Below, in pieces: positions 56,701 to 64,000 of a stretch of 64,000 nt of DNA. Each line of letters opens with the position of its first letter. The stretch's first letter is position 1. The notes below the pieces were generated by a model. The model worked only from the letters and a program-made list of their open reading frames with translations. It ran no database searches and was not told the origin of the DNA. Source of the DNA: Marvania coccoides (lineage: Eukaryota; Chlorophyta; Trebouxiophyceae; Chlorellales; Chlorellaceae); assembly GCA_963854735.1 (NCBI GenBank), contig OY978107.1:813501-877500 (forward strand), in the 5' to 3' direction. Made by a program: the position numbers and the translations under genes.

Positions 56701-57218
56701 CGTCGTACTCGCGAAACACCCCTTGGATGAGGTGCTTGCCGGACACCAGGTCAGAGGGGTGGAGGTTGATCTGGGTGAGGGAGTCCATGACAACGGGGCC
56801 GCTCTCTAGGGCGCGGAAGCCGGAGGAGGGGGCGGTGGTCACGCCGTTGGTGCATTCTAGCCGCAGGGCGGACCGCAGGCGGCGGCAGAGGTCGTGGGCA
56901 GCAGCGTCGTCTGCAGCGCACCCACCTTCGACCTGTTTTCGTTTTTCAAGTAGTGAAGTACAATGGGGTGGTGTGTTAGCTCTTCTGTATCGATGCGCAA
57001 CAGAAAGCACCAAACCTGAACTAAAAAATGATACAATTTTGAACTTTTTTTCTACGCACCAGCAGCGGCCCGATGGCCTCCAGCGCTTCTTCTGCGTCCT
57101 CTCCAAAGTCAAACTCCTCGTCCTCCAGGATGCTCACGACGTAGTTCAAGACATCTCCGTCGAGGGTGCCCACCACGCCTGTTATAAGGAATTGCAGCGA
57201 CGTGAGCGTGCTGGGCAT
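53701..57218 (-). CDS. ABCF3: ABC-F ATPase, ABCF3/GCN20 type
   Basis: Soluble twin-ATPase without membrane domain, acting on ribosomes; yeast GCN20 works with GCN1 to activate GCN2 under amino-acid starvation. Five exons: 57218-57060, 56932-55969, 55421-55190, 54600-54160, 54046-53701; GT-AG, 713 aa, close to the usual ~710. The N-terminal PWI-like domain typical of ABCF3 is present (GVVGTLDGDVLNYVVSILED and FGEDAEEALEAIGPLL), then the first ATPase (Walker A GRNGSGKT about 222-229, signature SLSGGWRMRVALARALF, Walker B LLLLDEPTNHLD), the linker (HMQAFIDRFRFNANRAALVQ), and the second ATPase (GPNGIGKS about 533-540, TLSGGQKSRVALARV, ILLLDEPSNHLD, VSHDQHLI). Intron 2 carries the hexanucleotide array and palindromes. 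TTACA at 53583 provides a TGTAA 114 nt after the stop. Confidence 0.95.
55598..55644. repeat. Two overlapping perfect palindromes
   Basis: 28 bp centred on AGCTGAAAGCTTTCAGCT (55598-55625) and 24 bp TTATTATCAC/TTAAGTGATAATAA (55621-55644) abut inside ABCF3 intron 2, directly next to the hexanucleotide array. Confidence 0.9.
55691..55838. repeat. (GAAACT)n hexanucleotide array, about 24 units
   Basis: Uninterrupted hexamer repeat in the ABCF3 intron. Long open frames through it are artefacts. Confidence 0.97.
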
Positions 57219-57655
57219 GCAAATAAAAAAAAAACAAGACGCAACGCACTTTTTACCGCCGCCTCCACGTCTACAGCACGCATAATTCAAAGTGATTTCA
57301 CTTGACAAGGTGACGGCATGCCCGGGGACCCTTCGAAGACGCAATGTAATGTTATTAGCGTATAAATAATGTATGCAGATGCCAAAAACAGCTCAAATGA
57401 GCCACGAAATGCTACCGTCCAAAACGAAAATTTGGACGGACGAAAAATGTGTTTTGGGGAGATGTGCGCTGCGCTTTTGCTCTTAATACATTCTGGGTAT
57501 TGTTCTTAGGCCATCTATCCACCCCGTCCATCACGCGCGCTTGTCTTTGCAATACTTTTAATTATAGATCTCGTCAAATTTCCTTGGCCTTGCGTGTCGC
57601 CGTGGGGCAGACGCCCCACCCTTGTTTCTGACTTGAAAGAAATCTCATTTTTGAA
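57219..57655. promoter_or_regulatory. Divergent promoter region ABCF3 / SMARCAL1-like
   Basis: 437 bp between start codons; no specific element identified. A CGTCCAAAACGAAAATTTGG-ACG near-palindrome lies at 57416-57441. Confidence 0.5.
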
Positions 57656-60600
57656 ATGAACAGCACTCCCATCACGGAACCTCCTCCCCGCTGCGTGTGC
57701 GGCATCCCATCGCGCCTGAGAGAAGTCCTCACCAACAACTCACCCAACAAGGGCCGGTGAGTCCTCTTCCTTGCGGCTCATTCATTGAGAACGCAAACAG
57801 CCAAAATCACCCAATTCACTCCTCCCTGCATCGCTTTTCAGGTGGTTTTATGGCTGCGCTCGTTGGACTCCCGCCAGCAACGACCACTGCACGTTTTTCC
57901 AGTGGGTGGGGCCCCCTCAGCCTCCACGCACCACCCCCCAGCCCTCTCCCCAGCCCTCTCCGCCCACCACTGGCCCTCGCGCCGCAGCGCCGCCTTCAAA
58001 TTTGGCATCTCGGGTGGCAGGGCTGCGCCCCAGGGCCCTGCAGTTCAGCGGCACCCCCGCAGTCGCCGTGACCCTGGAGATCGTGAGCAGGACGCACTTT
58101 GGCGCCAAGTACCCCTTCGCAAAGGCGCTCAACGGCTTCATTAGGTAAGAAGAGTTTTTTTCTTTCTTTCTCTTTCTCTTTCCCTTTCTCTTTCTCTTTC
58201 ATGTGGCCATTGCGTACTCCGGTTGGGATGTTTTATGCTCGTTGAAGAGTCCCTAGGGGGGGGAATGGCAGTATATTAGGTGTTTCCTTCATCACTCGTT
58301 GTTTTGACTTTTGTCCATGATGCACTGCGTTTGCACCAGTTTTATTTATGGGTTTTGGAATTTTTGTTCTCTCCTAATCTGCTTGGTATATCACTTGAAA
58401 CGAACGCCTGCAATTATCCCTTTTTCAACTGCATTACCAGTTTGTATGATAGGGTTTCCTATCGTTGTGGAATTTTGCCCCAAAACGTCACTTTCTTAGT
58501 GTGTTTCTTCCGTGTTTTGCCTTCACTACAGCCAAGTGCTGCACCGTTTCTGTTTGTGTTCGGGGTATCGACGATTCTTAACAGGGCTCAAATCCCTTTT
58601 TTGTTTAAATTAAAATACCGAAACTAATAAAAGTGTGCTCTGCCTTCATTTTGTTTTTGTAGGAGCCTGCCTGTGGAGCCGCGCTGGAACCCCTCTGTCC
58701 GCGCCTGGGTCTTCCCCCTGCACCACTACGAGGCGGTGCTGCACTTCCTGCGCAACGGGAGTCCCGTGCCGCTCGCCGTGCACCCCATCCCGTCACTAAC
58801 GCTGGCAAGGGCCAGAGGAGAGCCCCTCTCCCCGACAGCGCCGTCTGTTGCTGCTCAACCCCACGCCTCTCCCCAACAGCGGCAACAGCAACAGCACCTT
58901 CCAAGTGCTGCTGCTGCGGCTGGCCCGACTGCTTTCGCTTCGCCGCAGCAGCAGCAGTACGCTTCGCCCTCCCGCCCCAACCGCACCTCCCCCGACGAGG
59001 TCAACGCGCGGTACCACCGCCTGCCGCAGGAGGTGCTGAGGAAGCTGTACAGCTTCCAGAGGGCGGCGGTGAGGTTCGGGCTGGCGCGGGGGGGGCGTAT
59101 TCTGCTGGCTGACGACATGGGGCTGGGCAAGACGGTGCAGGCGCTGGCTCTGGCGGCGTGCTACGCGCCGGAGGACTGGCCGTTGCTGATAGTGACGCCT
59201 GCCACGATGAAGCTCGTCTGGCAGGAGGCCGTGCGCGCGTGGGTGCCTGCGGCGCACCAGCCGGCGCCCGAGAACCTTCTGGTGCTCAAAGACGCCCGCA
59301 GCGCCACGGAGAAGCTGGCGCAGATGGCCAAGCTGCCTGCGGCGGAGCCTCGTGTGGTTATTGCGAGTTACGACACAGCCAAGATGGTGATGCAGTCGCT
59401 GCTGGCCCTGGGCGCGCGCACCATCATTTGCGACGAAAGCCACCAGATGAAGAGCTTCAACTCGCAGCGCACCAAAGCCATGGTGCAGCTGGTGGGCGCC
59501 GCCCGCAGGGCCATCTTTCTGTCAGGTGAGATCGGGTACAAAATATATACATACAAAGGTTACAGGGTTTACAGTCCGTGCATAAAGGCAACCAAGGTCC
59601 TGTAGTAGTAGATTGGCACGCTAGTGAAAAAAAGCAGTGCGTATGGGGGGGTGGGGTGGGGTGGGGGAGCCTAAACAAATGCGCAAACACGTACTGCTTT
59701 CTCCCCCCACATTTATGCTATAATAACTTTGCGGACATATAGTATTTGGGTGCTCACCGCTCCCCCAAAAGCCTTTCAGTTATCTCAGCGTTCTTTCTTC
59801 CGGGTTTCCTTTTCTTTCTCCATGGCAGGCACCCCTGCGCTGTCGCGACCCGTCGAGCTGTACCCCCAGGTCAACATGCTGCGCCCTGGGCTGCTGGGCA
59901 GCATGGAGGAGTACGGCATGCGGTACTGTGCGGGCAAACAGGCCGCCAACCCTCAGTTTGCTACCTATAAAGGGATGGACTTCAGGGGCGCCTCGTGCGT
60001 GGAGGAGCTGCGGGTGCTGCTGGAGAGCGAGGTCCTGCTGCGGCGCACCAAGCAGCAGGTCAGTTTTTTTGTTGTTGTCTTTTGAAAAGTACTTGGAAAT
60101 TCCCAGAGCGACCTGCCACCGCTCGATCTCCCAGGGGCACTCCCCCGAGGGCAGATCGGGTACCAGAGTTCCTGGCCTGGCGCTGGAACCTACCTGAGTT
60201 AGAAATTACCTGCGCGCCCTAAAAAGAAAAGTATTTGAGGGGGAGGGAAAAAAAAAAAAGGCCGTTTATCCAAGCATCTACCAATAATCAGCTACCGCTT
60301 TATATATCTTTCTTCTCCAAAATTACATTTCTTAAGAAATCGAATTATTGTATTATTTGTACGCAGGTGCTCAAGGAGCTGCCGGAGAAATTCCGCAAGC
60401 GCATTCCCATCGAGGCCAAGGGCGCTGCCCACCTCGCCCGGCTGGCAGAGACCAAGGCCGTCATGGCAGACGTTGAGCGCGCGGTGGATTTGGGCACCCT
60501 GAACCGTGATGCTGCCGACCGCGAGCGCAGGCGCCTGGTGACTGAGCTCTTTCGCAGGAGTGGCCCTGCCAAGGTGGAGGACGTGCAGGAGCATGTGTGG

Positions 60601-61182
60601 GCGCTGTTGGAAGCTGGGGAGAAGGTCATCGTGTTTGCGCACCACCAGGAGGTCAGTTTTAGTTTTTTTTTACCGGAGTTTCTGGTCTGGCGTTTGAGCG
60701 TACTGAGTAGGGGTATTCCTTTCCTCCTTGCCGTTCTTTTTTATTTCTACGGCATAAATTACCAAGTATTTCTTCCGATCTCCGTCATCGTCATCTATCC
60801 ACTGCTTTCCAGGTGCTGGATGCGCTGGAGGAGAAGCTCAGCCTGGGCAGCGCCGACTCTGAAGAAGAACACGCAGCAGCACAGCCCGGCCCAGCCACCC
60901 CTCCAGGCGCCAAAAAGCGAACAAAGAGCAGCAGCAGCAGTGATGGGCCTGCCAAACGGGTGGTGCGCATCGACGGCAACGTCGCCAACGAGCGGCGCAT
61001 GGCGGCAGTGGACGCTTTTCAGAGCGACCCGCGGGTGAAGATAGCGCTGCTGTCCATCACTGCTGCGGGGCAGGGGATCACGCTGACGGAGGCCACCGTG
61101 GTGGTGTTCGCGGAGCTGTGGTGGAACCCAGGGTCGCTTATCCAGGCAGAAGGTAAGGAAGAAAGAAAGAAATAAATAAATA

Positions 61183-61258
<76 letters not shown>

Positions 61259-61823
61259 ACGCTACTTGATTAATTGATTGTTAATTGATTGATTCTAAAA
61301 CCGTTAATTTTAGCTTTTGCCTCAGTTGATACTTAAATGAATCCATTTTTCACTCATTTTTTCACTCCCGCTCCCTCTCTCTCTTTGCGGTGTAGATCGC
61401 GCGCACCGCCTGGGGCAGCGCGACCAGCTGAAAATCCACTACATGACGGCGGAGGGCACCGCCGACGACCTCATGTGGCGGATAGTCAAGGACAAACTGT
61501 GCGTGGTCAGCTCGGTGCTGGGCGGCAGGTCTTCGATTTTTTCTTCCATGCAGTTGGCCTCCTCGGCGGAAGAGCACTATGTCAGGGCGGTGGCGCAGAC
61601 CCAGAGCCAGCATGTGGAAGAGGTGGGTCCATCGGGGGTGCAGCCCCACCGCCAGCAGCAGCAGCAGCAGGCGCAGCAAGAGTCGCAGCGGCCTCCTCTG
61701 CAGCGGCGGCAAAGGCAGAAGCAGCATCAGGCAACCCCAGAGGTGATTGTGATCGACAGCTTGTCGAACGCCACCACCGTGGTGGCGGGGCAGGAGGAAG
61801 AGGGGGAGGAGTGTGAGAGCTGA
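57656..61823 (+). CDS. SNF2 annealing helicase with zf-GRF and HARP domains (SMARCAL1-like)
   Basis: ATP-driven remodeller that re-anneals RPA-coated DNA at stalled forks. Seven exons: 57656-57756, 57842-58144, 58663-59525, 59829-60058, 60367-60651, 60813-61152, 61396-61823; GT-AG, 849 aa. The N-terminus is a zf-GRF zinc finger (RCVCGIPSRL, NSPNKGRWFYGCAR, HCTFFQWV), which binds single-stranded DNA, replacing the RPA-binding motif of animal SMARCAL1. A HARP domain follows (AVTLEIVSRTHFGAKYPF, WNPSVRAWVFPLHHYEAVLH), then SNF2 motifs: Q-like LYSFQRAAVRFGL, I DDMGLGKT (about 285-292), Ia LIVTPATMKLVW, II DESH (about 392-395), then VLLRRTKQQ, KVIVFAHHQE, LLSITAAGQGITLTEA and DRAHRLGQ. The C-terminus is Gln-rich and has EVIVIDS, a possible SUMO-interacting motif. 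TGTAA at 61983. Confidence 0.93.
60112..60175 (+). repeat. Dispersed ~65-bp repeat, copy 2
   Basis: Inside helicase intron 4; matches 35480-35545 reversed (CCAGGGGCACTCCCCCGAGG, GCAGATCGGG, TACCAGAGT). A more diverged scrap (CGGAGTTTCTGGTCTGGCG) is at 60675-60693 in the next intron. Confidence 0.75.
61159..61259. repeat. (GAAA)n microsatellite in a helicase intron
   Basis: Nearly pure tetranucleotide repeat on the coding strand; located between exons 6 and 7. Confidence 0.95.
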
Positions 61824-62753
61824 TAGAAAAGACTACAGAGAGGCGTTCGTGAGTTAGCGTTCGTGAAGTTGACGGGCTTATATGAATGAATGCCGTCATT
61901 GCTTGAGCTTTGCATGCTGTTTTTATTGCAACGAATGTTTGACGGAAATGAATTGGCGCTCCGTGAATGCCAAAAAAATGCATGTAATGCTTTGACCTTA
62001 CTACGCCGGCTTATCGTGCTTTTACATAACCTAATCCGTTCAGGCCATGCCTTTCTCATTATTTATTATGCAGCTGGAGGTAGGTCCCTTGATCAAAGCA
62101 AGTTGGGCAGCAGCGCCAGCTGATATACGCTGCTAGAAAAAGGGTTTTTGCTGGGAAGAGCCATGCTTGATTCTTACTAGTGTTCGTCTCCTAACCAACC
62201 GCGTTTTCTGAAACGACCACTCAACCCTCTTGTCCTCGTCGGGTGATTTTATAGTTTATTCTGACCATCCGTCACGTGCCTCCATCCAGAGCACATAAAA
62301 AGCAAATTGCGCATGCGACGCTGAGAGTGTTTCAGCTCGCCCATGATGACTAAGTGGAGCTTAAATCTTAAATGCATTTCCTGCTTCAACGCCTGGTAGC
62401 ACCCTCTTTCGACGAAGTACATATCTCAAAACCATATATCGTTACACAAAAATTATTGGTAAGCATCAAATCGAACTCCTGCTTGGCAAATAAAATGCAG
62501 GTTACCAGCTAAAAATAAAAAAATAAAAAAAATGTGCGCGAGCCGGCGCTCATCAAAGCAGCGTGCAAGCATGATTCAAAAATAGCGGATTCTTTATCAT
62601 GGGAAAGACAGACGTGGGGGAAGAGTAGGAAAGTGCGGGTCATGTGGGGTTGCATCAGGACCATGATTCATATCTCGAATTTTCATTCAAAAAGAAATAA
62701 AAGGAGGGAAAAAAAATCCGTCGGCGCTCAGTGCCAGTGCAATGCACTGTAAT
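61824..62753. other. Intergenic between SMARCAL1-like gene and LHC
   Basis: About 930 bp, AT-rich, tail-to-tail. A possible T-loop-like string near 62470 does not extend to a tRNA. No gene seen. Confidence 0.5.
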
Positions 62754-63736
62754 TTACTGGAAGGTGGGGAAAAGGGCGGCATCCTGCTTGGGGATGTAGT
62801 CGCGCTCCACCAGCTCGCGCCAGATGGAGGTGTTCTTCTCCACGTCCTCCTGCGCGGCGAACGCCGCGATGGCGAGCATTGCCAGGCGGCCGTTGTTCAG
62901 CTCCTTGGTCTTCAGCTCGTACAGCGCATCCTCGTCGGCGGGGGCCAGGCCCAGGGGGTCGAAGCCGAGGTCTCCGGGGATGTAGTCGTCCTTGATCTGG
63001 TCGACGTCCTTGGGGTCGTTGTATCCGCGAGAGATGCGGTAGCCCTCGCAGATACCGATGCCCAGGAGCAGCACCTCCCAGAACTGGGAGAAGACGGTCT
63101 CGACTGCCTGGAAGCGGGCAAACGAGGAGTAGCCTCCAACACCGTTGAACAGGGGGTGGAACTCCTCAGCGACCACCCAGCCGAGCGCGGCGAGCATGGC
63201 CACGCGGCAGTGGGTGAGCTCGGCCTCGCGGTAGCGCTTGGCCTCGGACACGGTGAAGGTGGGGCTGTCGGTGAACTTCAGGGGGTCGAAGAAGCCTGCG
63301 GAGGTGGGGGTGGAGGGAATTGGGGAGGGTGAGACAGTGGTGCTGAGCGAGGTGTTGATATGGTGGGCCAGGAGAGTAGTAGAGAATGAAAAAATGGAAT
63401 AGAAGGTTCTGAAATGTTTGATAAAGGCAAAGCCTGAAGCAAATGCTCACCCATGGGGGCGGAGATGCCGGGCAGGGTCAACATGTAGTCCTTGCCGCCG
63501 GGGCTCTTGGACACGGATCCCTGCGGATGGACAATGGCAGAGGCTTTGTGGGTCAACAAAATTCTTGATCAGGCGTGGTAGAGACCGAGCGTGCGCGGGT
63601 CTGAGACGCCCCGCGGGGCGGCGCTGCAGTTGGTTCTTACCTTGGTGGATGCGGCGACGCGAACCTGGCGAGCAGGCTTGGCGGCCACGTTGGTGGGAGC
63701 GCCGAGGCACACGGTGCGGGTCATAGTAGCAGCCAT
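62754..63736 (-). CDS. Light-harvesting complex protein (LHCSR/FCP-like)
   Basis: Three-helix chlorophyll-binding thylakoid protein. Three exons: 63736-63641, 63520-63451, 63295-62754; GT-AG, 235 aa. Exon 1 is a transit peptide of green-algal type (MTRTVCLGAPTNVAAKPARQ, VRVAAS) with no ER signal segment. The mature part begins YMLTLPGISAPMGFFDPLKF. Helix 1 carries AKRYREAELTHCRVAMLAAL followed by GWVVAEEFHPLF, the middle helix is VFSQFWEVLLLGIGICEGYR, and helix 3 is preceded by PGDLGFDPLGLAP and reads TKELNNGRLAMLAIAAFAAQ. These features are nearest to stress-related LHCSR/LI818 and to stramenopile LHCX/FCP proteins rather than to Lhca/Lhcb. In helix 1 the usual ExxxHGR is ExxTHCR (Gly replaced by Cys). 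High codon bias and a purine-poor strand fit strong expression. Confidence 0.9.
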
Positions 63737-64000
63737 CTTGACGTGCAGGAGGGGATCGCGCACGGAAATAAAAATAAAGAGAAATGTGATTAATAAATAA
63801 GGTGCGAAGGAGAATGTGGGGTTGAAGGAAGGAGCACCAGGAGAACGAATCAACTCCTGGTGCTTCAATACAGCATTTCACGCAGCATGGTCAACCGGAA
63901 AATGACAGCCGCAAAGCTGAACCGAGCCTTCAAGGAACTGTTTTAATGAAGAATATATTCACTTTGGTCTTAAATTTTAATTTTGGGTGCTGGATTTGTT
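63737..64000 (-). promoter_or_regulatory. LHC promoter and 5' UTR
   Basis: 264 bp to the window edge, AT-rich. No light-responsive element can be assigned by eye. Confidence 0.5.

Noticed and set aside
62446..62500. Possible tRNA T-loop (complement of TCGAACTCC)
   Set aside because: No acceptor, T-stem or D-arm pairing could be built around it.

Overview
The window is nuclear DNA of a photosynthetic eukaryote, most likely a green alga (chlorophyte). The evidence is as follows. Genes are split by about 60 short AT-rich introns lying between GC-rich exons. Housekeeping genes are eukaryotic (cytosolic GluRS, MIC60, RRP8, TRMT61A, ABCF3, DHHC palmitoyltransferase). There is a PH-RCC1-BRX protein and a CCT-domain protein, both of plant type. 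The light-harvesting protein has a simple transit peptide with no ER signal. TGTAA, the usual chlorophyte poly(A) signal, occurs shortly after many stop codons. The light-harvesting protein itself looks LHCSR/FCP-like, so the lineage call is moderate. Gene models were built by hand from reading frames, GT-AG (sometimes GC-AG) junctions and phase agreement; nothing was aligned to a database.

Layout. 1-2 kb: an ankyrin-repeat gene with several frameshifts, running off the left edge. 3.4-40 kb is a dense, mostly intact gene block: TRMT61A(-), GluRS(+), organellar 5'-3' exonuclease(-), a small plastid-type protein(-), a multipass membrane protein(-), RRP8(-), a PRAF-like PH-RCC1-BRX protein(+), a broken gene(+), TMEM106-like(+), an NAD(P)-binding SDR(-), BCKDH E1-beta(+), a CCT-domain regulator(+), DHHC palmitoyltransferase(-), MIC60(-), a flavin amine oxidase(-) and an alpha/beta hydrolase(+). 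Many neighbours are divergent pairs sharing 300-700 bp promoters.

40-53 kb is an accessory island. It contains a partial inverted copy of the promoter and first exon of a large unknown gene, a 600-bp near-perfect foldback hairpin, an element with 38-bp terminal inverted repeats ending in CATA repeats, a 200-bp (CATA)n array, a decayed TPR-like gene, an unknown two-exon gene with an in-frame TAG before a CCCH-like finger, an NDUFAF7 fragment, a circularly permuted tRNA-Ile(AAU) gene, a fragment of a non-LTR reverse transcriptase, and the intact seven-exon unknown gene (1039 aa).

53.7-64 kb returns to ordinary genes: ABCF3/GCN20-type ATPase(-), a zf-GRF/HARP/SNF2 annealing helicase(+), and a light-harvesting protein(-).

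The genes do not form one pathway. Themes are translation and RNA modification (GluRS, TRMT61A, RRP8, ABCF3, tRNA), mitochondria (MIC60, BCKDHB), plastid (LHC, exonuclease, small protein), membranes (DHHC, TMEM106-like, polytopic protein) and genome maintenance (SMARCAL1-like, exonuclease). The observations I consider most novel are the permuted tRNA gene and the unknown multi-exon gene family with its hairpin-bounded inverted copy.
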